The notes under the pieces: model-generated
Seen by the model: only the letters and a program-made list of their open reading frames with translations
Told to the model about the DNA's origin: nothing
Database searches by the model: none
Position numbers and translations under genes: made by a program
Shown here: piece after piece, positions 25,542-33,927 of the stretch
Layout of the letters: every line of letters starts with the position of its first letter
Position numbering within the stretch: the first letter of the stretch is position 1
DNA from: an uncultured Fulvivirga sp.
GTDB taxonomy: Bacteria; Bacteroidota; Bacteroidia; Cytophagales; Cyclobacteriaceae
Assembly: GCA_947500555.1 (NCBI GenBank)
Contig: CANMSE010000005.1
Coordinates: forward strand, 124,001-188,000
Direction: 5' to 3'
DNA length: 64,000 nt

Positions 25542-26540
25542 ATGAAGATTGTTGAAAAAAAAATTCTTGTAACGGGGGGTGATGGATTTATAGGAAGTCA
25601 CCTGGTGGAATCATTGGTGAAAATGGGGTGCCAAGTAAAGGCATTTGTGATGTATAATTCATTTAATTCTTGGGGCTGGTTAGATAATTTACCAAAAGAA
25701 GATCTGTCAAAACTGGAAATTATTTCTGGAGATATTAGGGATTATAATGCTGTATATGAGGCAACAAAGGATGTAGAGGTTATATTTCATTTGGCCGCTC
25801 TCATTGCAATACCTTACAGCTATGTTGCTCCTGATAGTTACGTTGATACTAATGTTAAAGGGACTTTGAATATTTTACAGGCGGCTAAACAACGTAATGT
25901 TCAAAGAGTACTGGTAACTTCAACATCGGAAGTGTATGGTACAGCTAAATATGTGCCAATTGATGAAATACATCCAAAGCAAGGCCAATCACCCTATTCA
26001 GCAACAAAAATATCAGCAGATTACTTATCACAATCGTTTTATTTGAGTTTTGAATTGCCTGTTACCATTGTTAGACCTTTTAATACTTATGGCCCAAGAC
26101 AATCAGCCAGGGCCGTAATCCCGACAATTATAACACAATTGTTAGATGGAAATGAACAGATTAAGTTAGGCTCTCTTCACCCGACCAGAGATTTGTTATT
26201 TGTAAAAGATACAGTGAATGGATTTATAAAGATAGCTGAGTGCGAAGAACTAGTTGGTGAAGAGGTGAATATTGCTACTAATTCAGAGATTTCAATTAAA
26301 AATTTGGTAAATGAACTGATTAAGCAGATCAATTCAAAAGCAACTGTTTCATTAGATTCTAATCGACTTCGACCCACCAATAGCGAGGTGGATAGACTAT
26401 ATGGCTGTAACAAGAAAATAAAGAAATTTACTGACTGGAATCTCGACCATACACTTGAAGAAGGTTTAAAGGAAACAATTGATTGGTTCAGATTAAAAGA
26501 GAATTTAAAATTCTATAAGTCAGATATCTATAACATATAG
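25542..26540 (+). CDS. LegB-like NAD-dependent nucleotide-sugar 4,6-dehydratase
   Basis: An extended SDR enzyme of 332 residues from the ATG at 25542; a TTG four codons earlier is possible. GGDGFIG is the Rossmann motif, STSEVYGTAKYVPIDE follows the pattern of LegB-type dehydratases, and Tyr152 with Lys156 (YSATK) are catalytic. LegB makes the 4-keto-6-deoxy intermediate of legionaminic acid from a GlcNAc nucleotide. The neighbours fit: two NeuB-like synthases and a CBS-fused nucleotidyltransferase like PtmE. The LegC aminotransferase and LegG epimerase are not adjacent. A G6 tract lies at 25574-25579 in the Rossmann loop. The specific substrate is inferred. Confidence 0.8.
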   Translation: MKIVEKKILVTGGDGFIGSHLVESLVKMGCQVKAFVMYNSFNSWGWLDNLPKEDLSKLEIISGDIRDYNAVYEATKDVEVIFHLAALIAIPYSYVAPDSYVDTNVKGTLNILQAAKQRNVQRVLVTSTSEVYGTAKYVPIDEIHPKQGQSPYSATKISADYLSQSFYLSFELPVTIVRPFNTYGPRQSARAVIPTIITQLLDGNEQIKLGSLHPTRDLLFVKDTVNGFIKIAECEELVGEEVNIATNSEISIKNLVNELIKQINSKATVSLDSNRLRPTNSEVDRLYGCNKKIKKFTDWNLDHTLEEGLKETIDWFRLKENLKFYKSDIYNI

Positions 26541-26546
26541 AGAATT

Positions 26547-27410
26547 ATGGATGCCAAATCTGATACAGTTGTTGTTACGGTGGCATATCCAGGGGTCGAA
26601 AAGTACATTGATGACTACTTTTCTAGTTTACTCGATCAAACAGATCAAGCATTTAAAATTTTGATTTTTAATGATGGGTTTGATGCTATTGTCAATCTTA
26701 TACCTTTCCAACTTACTTCAAAAGTTGAATTAATTAACCTTTCTGGGAAAGGTATTTCAAAAAATAGAGAATACGTTTTACGCTATTTAAAGACTACACC
26801 TTTTGTCAAAGTAATATTTGCAGATATAGATGATACATTTCAAAGAAATAGAATTGAACTGGTTAAGAAGCTTTTAAATAAAAATGATATCGTAGTAAAC
26901 GATTTGTCAATAGCAGATTCCCAAATGAAAATATGCAGACAATTTTATTTCTCGTCAAGGATTGCTGACAATAGTATTGTAGATATTTCTTATATCTGTG
27001 ATAAAAACATTTTTGGCTTGAGTAATACAGGTATCAATATGCAAATACTATCATCTATAGAATTTATTCCCGAGCAAATAATTGCTGTTGACTGGTACAT
27101 TTTTACAATTTTGTTACAAAAAAATGAAGCAGTTTTTACGAATCAAACAAGCACCAATTATCGCCAGCATAATTCAAATTTGGCAGGAATAAGTTTGCAA
27201 TCAGCGGAAGAGATTGAAAGAGCCTTTAATGTGAAAAAAAATCATTATAAACACTTGAGTGATTTGAACCAAATGATGTCCAAAGCGGCTAAAGAGTTCG
27301 AGAAATTATATGATAAATTTGGGCCTAAATCTACTCTTTTTTCAGAATATTGTAATCGAATAGAAAAGAATAAAAGACTGCTATGGTGGGAACTAACTAA
27401 TCCAAAATGA
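26547..27410 (+). CDS. GT2-like glycosyltransferase
   Basis: A 287-residue protein whose N-terminus resembles a GT-A glycosyltransferase: VTVAYPGVEKYIDDYFSSL, then NDGFD. VIFADIDD near 91-98 is probably the metal-binding DxD segment. The C-terminal half has conserved-looking VDWYIF (about 195-200) and YRQHNSN (about 210-216), as in GT2 proteins where Trp and His residues shape the acceptor site. There is no membrane helix. It sits inside the nonulosonate-like module, six bases after LegB and overlapping the first NeuB gene by four. Donor and acceptor are unknown, and it could instead be an ancillary module enzyme. Confidence 0.65.
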   Translation: MDAKSDTVVVTVAYPGVEKYIDDYFSSLLDQTDQAFKILIFNDGFDAIVNLIPFQLTSKVELINLSGKGISKNREYVLRYLKTTPFVKVIFADIDDTFQRNRIELVKKLLNKNDIVVNDLSIADSQMKICRQFYFSSRIADNSIVDISYICDKNIFGLSNTGINMQILSSIEFIPEQIIAVDWYIFTILLQKNEAVFTNQTSTNYRQHNSNLAGISLQSAEEIERAFNVKKNHYKHLSDLNQMMSKAAKEFEKLYDKFGPKSTLFSEYCNRIEKNKRLLWWELTNPK

Positions 27411-28459
27411 AGATACAGTTAACAAAAAACAAGGAGGTCTACAATTATTGTAAACCGTATGTGATTGCAGAAATTGGAGCGAACCATAATGGTGATATGG
27501 AACTTGCAAAAGAGATGATTGATTCCGCGAAAAAATGTGGGGCAGATGCTGTTAAATTCCAATCTTGGACTAACAAATCACTTATTGCTGAAATAGAGTA
27601 TGAAAATAACCAAGTATATGATGACAATCCTAAGAAGCATTGGGGATCATTAAAGGAAATGGTCACAAAGTACTCTCTATCAAAAGATCAGCATCTAGAA
27701 TTAAAACTGTACTGCGATAAAGTTAAAATTGATTTTTGTTCAACACCTTTTTCCTTAGAAGAAGCTGACTTATTGAGAGAGTTGAACGTACCTTTTTTCA
27801 AAATTGCTTCAATGGATATAAATAACTTGAGCTTGCTGAAGCATGTTGCTTCTTTTCATAAGCCGATTGTCATTTCTACAGGTATGTCTTCGCTTTCTGA
27901 AATCGAAAAGGCTATTTCAGTAATCGAGTCAGCTGAAAACAATCAAATTGCAATATTACATTGCATATCTATTTACCCTCCTGAATATAGAGATATAAAC
28001 CTAAATAATATCTCAATGCTCTCTCAAACCTTTAATTATCCAGTAGGTTTTTCGGACCATAGCTTCGGATATGCCATACCATTAGCAGCTGTTGCACTAG
28101 GGGCTTGTATTATTGAAAAACACTTTACAACTGATAAGGATTTGCCAGGATGGGATCATGCAATATCGGCTGATGAAAAGGAATTGGAAATTATTATAAA
28201 AGAGTCAATCAACATTAGTGATTCTTTAGGTTCTCATCAACGAATTGTGTCTAAAGCGGAAGAAGAAAAAAAAATTAAGTTTCGAAGAAGTATTGTAGCA
28301 AAGAATAATATCAAGACTGGCTCATTTATTAAGCTGTCAGACCTAGACTTTAAACGTCCTGGTATTGGAATTCGGCCAGACGAGTATTCTTATGTGGTTG
28401 GTAGAAAAGCTTCTAAAGACATTAAAAAAGATCAGTTGATTAAATGGGATGATCTGTAA
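27407..28459 (+). CDS. NeuB/SpsE-family nonulosonic acid synthase 1
   Basis: Condenses phosphoenolpyruvate with a six-carbon amino sugar to form a nine-carbon acid (sialic, legionaminic or similar). At 350 residues it has the family length. AEIGANHNGD is at 21-30, KFQ at 50-52 and FKIAS at 131-135 with the PEP-binding Lys132. STGMSS follows at 158-162, SDHS with the metal-binding His at 216-219, and IEKHFT near 236-241. A C-terminal SAF antifreeze-like domain (about 285-350) closes the active site of the dimer partner. All canonical motifs are intact. It overlaps the genes on both sides by one to four bases. Confidence 0.9.
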   Translation: MKIQLTKNKEVYNYCKPYVIAEIGANHNGDMELAKEMIDSAKKCGADAVKFQSWTNKSLIAEIEYENNQVYDDNPKKHWGSLKEMVTKYSLSKDQHLELKLYCDKVKIDFCSTPFSLEEADLLRELNVPFFKIASMDINNLSLLKHVASFHKPIVISTGMSSLSEIEKAISVIESAENNQIAILHCISIYPPEYRDINLNNISMLSQTFNYPVGFSDHSFGYAIPLAAVALGACIIEKHFTTDKDLPGWDHAISADEKELEIIIKESINISDSLGSHQRIVSKAEEEKKIKFRRSIVAKNNIKTGSFIKLSDLDFKRPGIGIRPDEYSYVVGRKASKDIKKDQLIKWDDL

Positions 28460-29265
28460 TGGGAAGCGTTGTTGCATGTATTATAGCTAGAACTGTTTCC
28501 AAACGACTGCCCGGTAAGGTCCTGAAAAAAGTTACTGACGAGCTGACTATGCTTGAATTTATAGTAGAGCGTATAAAAAAGTGTGAGAAAGTTGATGAAA
28601 TCTATTTATGTACATCTAAGGAATCCGTTGATGATCCTTTAGAGCATCTTGCAAAACTAAATGGCATAAAAATATATCGAGGATCAGCAGATAAGGTAAT
28701 TGAAAGGCTTTTAGAAGTTGCAAAAATTTCAAGAGCTGATTATCTCATAAGAGTTACAGGTGATAATGTTTTTACCTCTTTTGAATATTTAAGTACTCAG
28801 ATAAAGATAGCCGGTGATAATAATCATGACTATGTTCGAGTTACCGGAGTTCCATTAGGCTCCACAGCTGAGGTTATGAAAGTGAAAGCTTTACAGAAAT
28901 GTGCAACTGAAATTGATCAATCTGTTAGTGAATACCTGATGTTATTCATGTTTGATCCAGGTAAATATAATTGTGGAGTGATTACTGTACTTAGGAAAAA
29001 CTACTCACATTATACATTGACTGTAGACACACCCAGAGACTTCGAAAGGACTCTGCAAATTCTTCGTTTGTTTAAAGATGAAAATAAGGTGAATATTCAA
29101 TTGAAAGAGATTTTACATATAATTGATGACGGGTGTATTCAGTATATCAATTTCGATCAAACTAACATGGTAAAATTGCCTTACGACAAATTTGTTAGTT
29201 ATAAGGAATTTCAAAATGATATGTCTCATAGAGTAAAAAGATCTAAGCAGTATATTTTATATTGA
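28459..29265 (+). CDS. SpsF/cytidylyltransferase-like nucleotidyltransferase
   Basis: A 268-residue GT-A-fold nucleotidyltransferase. The N-terminal ACIIARTVSKRLPGKVL is the SpsF form of the NTP-binding loop (RxxSxRLPGK), and VTGDN near 95-99 is the metal-binding segment. LTVDTPRDFERT near 188-199 is the conserved C-terminal motif. Related enzymes activate sugars with CTP, including CMP-nonulosonate synthetases. Its position between two NeuB-like genes suggests it activates the product of one or both. No classical NeuA/LegF is seen elsewhere in the window. The nucleotide is not provable from sequence. Confidence 0.78.
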   Translation: MGSVVACIIARTVSKRLPGKVLKKVTDELTMLEFIVERIKKCEKVDEIYLCTSKESVDDPLEHLAKLNGIKIYRGSADKVIERLLEVAKISRADYLIRVTGDNVFTSFEYLSTQIKIAGDNNHDYVRVTGVPLGSTAEVMKVKALQKCATEIDQSVSEYLMLFMFDPGKYNCGVITVLRKNYSHYTLTVDTPRDFERTLQILRLFKDENKVNIQLKEILHIIDDGCIQYINFDQTNMVKLPYDKFVSYKEFQNDMSHRVKRSKQYILY

Positions 29266-30261
29266 ATGCACCTGCCTTATTTATATACCGAAACTGCATT
29301 TAACCATCAAGGTGATTTTGACTATTTGAAAAAATGCATTGAAGCGACTGCAGAAGCTGGCTTTAATGGAATTAAATTTCAGATAGTATTGGATCTCAAT
29401 GAGTTGATGTCAGCAAAACATAAAAGTTATAAGCTTATATCAGGATTTGTTTTTACTAAAGAAGAGTGGGTTCGAATAATTGATTATGCTTTTGAACTAG
29501 ATTTAGACATCATTGTAATGCCGTTGGACAAGGCATCAGCGAATTTGATAGCTGAAATACAGGATAGGATAAAATTTATTGATATTCATTCTGTATCATT
29601 CTATGATAAGCATCTGTTGCATGAAATATCGAAAATTAATAAGCCAATTATACTGGGTGTTGGAGGTAGAACTATTTCAGAAATTGATGAAAAGCTTAAT
29701 TACTTTCAGAATGTAAGTATACTGATGGTGGGCTTTCAATCTTTCCCATCTCATGTCAAAGATGTGCGCCTTGGAAAAATTAGCTTTCTACAAAGAAAAT
29801 ATCCAGACTTATTAATAGGTTATGCAGATCATAGTTCTAATTTAAGTGATGATACAATTTCGACTAATGAATGGGCCTACTTGTTGGGTGCAAGCATTTT
29901 TGAAAAGCATATAACTCTAGAAGAAGAATCAGATAGAGTCGATAATACCTCTTCAATAGGGAAAGAAAAGTTAGCAGAAGTTAAAATACGAATTGATAGA
30001 TTATCAAATGAAGTTCTTCTTTCAGAGAAGGACTCTTATTATAGTGGTTTTTCAGACAAAGAACTAGATTATCGTAATAGACAAAAAGTATTTGTTGCCA
30101 GTAGAGATTTAAATGAAGATCATTTATTGACTGAACAAGATTTAATATTGAAGATGTCAGACAGCGAAGATGGCATCACTGATATTAAAGATATAATAGG
30201 TAGAAAGATCCAAAGCACAATTGAAAAAGATCAGGCCATTACCTCTGAAATTTTACACTAA
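29266..30261 (+). CDS. Divergent NeuB-family synthase 2
   Basis: A 331-residue homologue of the preceding NeuB with barrel plus C-terminal SAF-like domain (about 270-331) but altered active-site motifs. AEIGxNHNG has become TETAFNHQG (8-16). KFQ (37-39), ADHS (187-190) and FEKH (212-215) are kept. The Lys of FKIAS is replaced by Asp106 (IDIHS), and STGMSS by GVGGRT (131-136). It may use a different sugar, act with synthase 1, or be non-catalytic. There is no frameshift, and its length and spacing (immediately after the SpsF stop) suggest a maintained gene. The family is secure; the activity is not. Confidence 0.8.
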   Translation: MHLPYLYTETAFNHQGDFDYLKKCIEATAEAGFNGIKFQIVLDLNELMSAKHKSYKLISGFVFTKEEWVRIIDYAFELDLDIIVMPLDKASANLIAEIQDRIKFIDIHSVSFYDKHLLHEISKINKPIILGVGGRTISEIDEKLNYFQNVSILMVGFQSFPSHVKDVRLGKISFLQRKYPDLLIGYADHSSNLSDDTISTNEWAYLLGASIFEKHITLEEESDRVDNTSSIGKEKLAEVKIRIDRLSNEVLLSEKDSYYSGFSDKELDYRNRQKVFVASRDLNEDHLLTEQDLILKMSDSEDGITDIKDIIGRKIQSTIEKDQAITSEILH

Positions 30262-31280
30262 TGAAAAACCTAATACTTCAAGAGAACTCGACTTTTGAAC
30301 AAGCTGTTCAAATGCTAGATAAAAATGGCAATGGGTTTTTAGCAGTTACAGATAACAATGGTGTTCTATTAGGTATACTCACTGATGGTGATATTAGAAG
30401 AGCAATTTTGCAGAAAGAAACTCGCTTAGAGAAAATAATAAATAGGAACCCGGTATCCATTAGCAGTAAGGTTTCAAAAAAACAAGCAATTTCATATTTA
30501 AAATCTATTCATAGAAGACACTTGCCTGTTATTGATGAGAATAACCGTTTAGTTGATATCATTATATTAGACGATCTGAAATTCAACCTTAAATCGAATA
30601 CTGTTGTCATTATGGCTGGAGGTTTAGGAAGTAGGTTGGGTGACTTAACAAAAGAAGTGCCTAAACCAATGTTAAAGTTGGGGGGGAAGCCGATGCTGGA
30701 ATTATTAGTCAACTCTTTTGTTGAGAAAGGATTTTGTAACCTAGTTATATCAGTAAATTATAAGGCGGAAATAATAAAAAACTACTTTGGTGATGGAAGT
30801 GATTTTGGTGCTACAATAACATTTGTAGAAGAAAGAAAAAGGCTTGGAACAGCTGGAGCTCTTAGCTTAATGAAAGAGCCCAACACCCCTTTTTTTGTTA
30901 TTAATGGAGATATATTAACTAGTATCGATTTTGAAGAAGTTCTTCGTTTTCATATTGAAAATCAGTCAGTTGCAACAATGTGTGTAAAGAAATTTCAACA
31001 GCAAGTCGCTTATGCTACCATTGAAGCAGAAGAGAATAAATTAATTTCTATTTCAGAAAAACCATCTTTTGATTTTTTAATTAATTCAGGTATTTATCTG
31101 CTTAACCCTGAAGTTTTAAGATATGTTCCTGAAAATGAGTATTTCGATATGCCTAGTCTGTTCCAAACACTTTTGGAAAAACAATATGAAGTTAATGTGT
31201 TTGAAACAGACGATTTTTGGATGGATATAGGTCAGCTAAAGGATTATAAGTCAGCATCTGAAATATTTAGAACAAGCTAG
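30261..31280 (+). CDS. CBS-domain sugar nucleotidyltransferase (PtmE-like)
   Basis: A 339-residue fusion of two CBS domains (about 8-115, with LLGILTDGDIRRAI and HRRHLPVID) to a sugar-phosphate nucleotidyltransferase (about 116-339). The transferase begins VIMAGGLGSRLGDLTKEVPKP and has NGDIL as the metal-binding acid. This architecture matches PtmE of the Campylobacter legionaminic acid pathway, which makes GDP-glucosamine. That fits the LegB-like dehydratase upstream and the NeuB genes between them. CBS domains usually bind adenylates, so flux may respond to energy state. A G7 tract at 30680-30686 lies in codons for LGGKP. It is one base overlapped with synthase 2. Confidence 0.85.
   Translation: MKNLILQENSTFEQAVQMLDKNGNGFLAVTDNNGVLLGILTDGDIRRAILQKETRLEKIINRNPVSISSKVSKKQAISYLKSIHRRHLPVIDENNRLVDIIILDDLKFNLKSNTVVIMAGGLGSRLGDLTKEVPKPMLKLGGKPMLELLVNSFVEKGFCNLVISVNYKAEIIKNYFGDGSDFGATITFVEERKRLGTAGALSLMKEPNTPFFVINGDILTSIDFEEVLRFHIENQSVATMCVKKFQQQVAYATIEAEENKLISISEKPSFDFLINSGIYLLNPEVLRYVPENEYFDMPSLFQTLLEKQYEVNVFETDDFWMDIGQLKDYKSASEIFRTS
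30680..30686 (+). repeat. G7 homopolymer tract in the PtmE-like gene
   Basis: Seven consecutive G in codons for Leu-Gly-Gly-Lys, unusual in such AT-rich DNA. A one-base slip would truncate the nucleotidyltransferase domain. The present length is in frame. Confidence 0.6.
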
Positions 31281-31292
31281 TTATATATTTAA

Positions 31293-32792
31293 TTGAAAAA
31301 AATCTTTTTTAATACAGCTTCAAATTTTTTCACTAAAGGAGCTTCTATTTTTCTCAATATACTTTTGGTGCCAGTTCTAATTGAAAAAATTGGTGATGAG
31401 GGATATGGAATTATGCTTTTAGCTAGTGGTATTTTAGGAAACTTGACTTTTCTTGATCTTGGTTTCTCCAAAGGTATTATGAGGTATATTGCCGAATATA
31501 AATCCAAAAATAATTACCAGAGAATAGCCAAAATTATTGCAACCTCATTTCAATTATACTTGGGTATAGGTCTCGCTGTATCAATTATTATTTTAGCCCT
31601 AATTTTCTCTGGATTTGTTAATATTTTCAATATTCAAGATGAAAATAGTAGCATATTCATTAATGTTTTATTTGTTGCGGCTGGCCTTTCAGTAGTATCA
31701 TGGCCTATCAAGGTATTTGATAGTGCACTAAAAGGACTCAATAAATATCATGAAAATAATAAAGCTCTTCTTGTCGGTAGTATTTTAAGCCCACTATTTA
31801 CACTTGCCGCAACTTTTTTTGAAACCTCAATTGAATCATTATTCTTTATTCAAAACTTTGCATTAGTTATTCCTGGTCTAGTACAATATATCATGATTAA
31901 AAAGGTGCTGGGAAAGTTTAAGTTTATAGCCTTTGATAAAACAGTTCTAAATGAGATTGGGGCGGTAAGTATATGGTCTTTCTTTAATCAAATGGCATCG
32001 GTTTTACTTTATCAGGCGGATAGAATATTAATTGGTATTTTTCTTCCTGTTTCATCATTGACAATATATAAAATTGTAACACTTCCATATAACTATGTTG
32101 GGGTTATTACTGGCTTGACGAGCTCAGCCATTTTGCCAAAGATCATAGGAGACTTTGTAAAAGAAGGTAAACAAACTCTTGACAAATATTATTACCTAGG
32201 CTCTAGGTATAGCAACTATATTTCATCTTTTCTCGCACTAGCCACTGCCCTGTTTGCATACCCATTTATTAAAATATGGGTTGGCAACGATTATCTCCCC
32301 TTTGTTTGGATTGCTCAAATCGCGTGTCTCTTTCAACTTGTTTGGAAGTCAAACTTATTTCTGGGAAAGGTTTTTTTTGGGCAGGGAAAAATCATGGAAT
32401 TGTCAATAATAGCTATTTTTGTTGCCATTATTAATATACCTATTAGTATCTATTTGATTCCTTATTTCGGAGTAGGTGGTGTAGTGTTTGGTACTTTGTT
32501 AGCCGGCTCATTAAGTATTATTCTTCAGTACATATTTGTATTCCCCAGATTTGGAATCAGACTAAAGGATTATTTGAAAGAGGTATTCCTTAAAGGGCAG
32601 ACGATTAATATTTTAGTAGCAATTGTGATATTTATTTTTTTTGAAAATTCAATTAACAAAATTCAAGAACTTTGGCATTTGATATTTTCGCTTTCCCTAT
32701 TTACAATATTCTCGATATTGATTTTTTATCGATTTATTATTTCAAGAGATCACAGGCATAAGCTTAAGAATTTACTTAAAAGTAATGAATAA
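31293..32792 (+). CDS. Wzx-type oligosaccharide flippase
   Basis: A polytopic membrane protein of 499 residues with about 12-14 helices by eye. It belongs to the MOP/PST flippase superfamily that moves undecaprenyl-linked repeat units across the inner membrane. Typical features are the early KGASIFLNILLVPVLIEKIG helix and LDLGFSKGIMRYIAEYK near 56-72, followed by evenly spaced hydrophobic segments. The start is a TTG at 31293 and no ATG is available before the first helix. It is followed by an eight-base overlap with the next gene. With the Wzy-like protein downstream it defines a Wzx/Wzy-dependent pathway. Confidence 0.9.
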   Translation: MKKIFFNTASNFFTKGASIFLNILLVPVLIEKIGDEGYGIMLLASGILGNLTFLDLGFSKGIMRYIAEYKSKNNYQRIAKIIATSFQLYLGIGLAVSIIILALIFSGFVNIFNIQDENSSIFINVLFVAAGLSVVSWPIKVFDSALKGLNKYHENNKALLVGSILSPLFTLAATFFETSIESLFFIQNFALVIPGLVQYIMIKKVLGKFKFIAFDKTVLNEIGAVSIWSFFNQMASVLLYQADRILIGIFLPVSSLTIYKIVTLPYNYVGVITGLTSSAILPKIIGDFVKEGKQTLDKYYYLGSRYSNYISSFLALATALFAYPFIKIWVGNDYLPFVWIAQIACLFQLVWKSNLFLGKVFFGQGKIMELSIIAIFVAIINIPISIYLIPYFGVGGVVFGTLLAGSLSIILQYIFVFPRFGIRLKDYLKEVFLKGQTINILVAIVIFIFFENSINKIQELWHLIFSLSLFTIFSILIFYRFIISRDHRHKLKNLLKSNE

Positions 32793-33927
32793 AGTTGTTG
32801 TACTTATAAGCAGAAGATTCAATGTTTTTACAAAGGATCGTTTAGGCTTTAAATTTTTCCAGGCATCTAAAATAGAAATCGAGGTTTGGGATTTGGCTGA
32901 TATTTACTTAGAGAAACCGGATAGTCTTGGCTCGCCATCTTATGAGACATTTGATGGGTTACATACATTTAAAAAAATGTCAAACGTTAAAGTCGCCATT
33001 GAAAATGAGTGTTTGTCAACATTATTCATTTGTAGTATTCCTTTCTCAAATCAGAGTAAAGAGATTTTCCAAAGTTTAACTAAAAAAAAGCAACCTTATT
33101 TAGTAAGACAAACTAAAATGCATCCTAATGCAAAATCATTCAATAAGTATTTAGGTAATAACAACTTGAAATCTAAAATTAGATTTTTCTTCTCATGGAG
33201 AAGAAAAATTCTTCCGCCAAAATATGTGATATTAGCAACTGATTTTTCCAAATATTACCTTCCATTCAAGGTAGGCAGAAATACCAATATTATTAAGGCT
33301 CATGTTGATGATTACAATTATTATTTGGGCGAGTTAAAAAATGAAAGTGTTGCTTACAGCGGTAATTATGTTGTATTCATTGATCAAAACCTTTCTGGAA
33401 ATTCAGACTTTAATCTGCTTAAAAAGACATTTCCGGTAACATCAGAAAAGTATTTCTCTTCTTTGAATAATTTTTTTAATCTAATTGAAAAGCAGCTTAA
33501 TGTTGAGGTCGTTATAGCCGCTCACCCTAAATCGACATTAGAGTTTTTAAGTAAGCAATTATCAAATAGGAGGGTGTTTTACAATTGTACAGCCAGACTG
33601 ATTAAAAATTGTAAATTCGTACTAGGTCATTACAGTACGGCTTATAATTTTGCAGTATTATTTTCAAAACCTATATTATCCTTAACCACTAGCGAACTAT
33701 ATAATACACCAATTGAAGATCAAATAAAGTTTATCACAAACCTTTTAGATAGTCCGCTCATTGATATTGACAATTATGAAAATACAGGTATTGTGGTACC
33801 ACAAGTGAATATGGATTACTACAGGAGTTATGAAGAAAAATATATAAAAGAAGGTGGTACCTTAAGAAAAAACACTTGGCATATATTAACTGATCTATTA
33901 AAAAAAGAAGATGACTCCAAATCTTAA
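32785..33927 (+). CDS. Unknown protein with GT-B features, possible nonulosonate transferase
   Basis: A 380-residue soluble protein I cannot place in a named family with certainty. The C-terminal half looks like the nucleotide-binding domain of GT-B sialyltransferases. VVFID near 196-200 is followed by AAHPKS with His247-Pro248 (the HP motif), and GHYSTAYN at 281-288 follows like the serine motif of CMP-sialate enzymes. SKPILSL then follows as in polysialyltransferase-like proteins. The N-terminal half has no recognised motif. It lies directly after Wzx and the nonulosonate module, which supports a CMP-nonulosonate transferase by context. Other GT-B capsule transferases are possible. Confidence 0.5.
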   Translation: MNKVVVLISRRFNVFTKDRLGFKFFQASKIEIEVWDLADIYLEKPDSLGSPSYETFDGLHTFKKMSNVKVAIENECLSTLFICSIPFSNQSKEIFQSLTKKKQPYLVRQTKMHPNAKSFNKYLGNNNLKSKIRFFFSWRRKILPPKYVILATDFSKYYLPFKVGRNTNIIKAHVDDYNYYLGELKNESVAYSGNYVVFIDQNLSGNSDFNLLKKTFPVTSEKYFSSLNNFFNLIEKQLNVEVVIAAHPKSTLEFLSKQLSNRRVFYNCTARLIKNCKFVLGHYSTAYNFAVLFSKPILSLTTSELYNTPIEDQIKFITNLLDSPLIDIDNYENTGIVVPQVNMDYYRSYEEKYIKEGGTLRKNTWHILTDLLKKEDDSKS

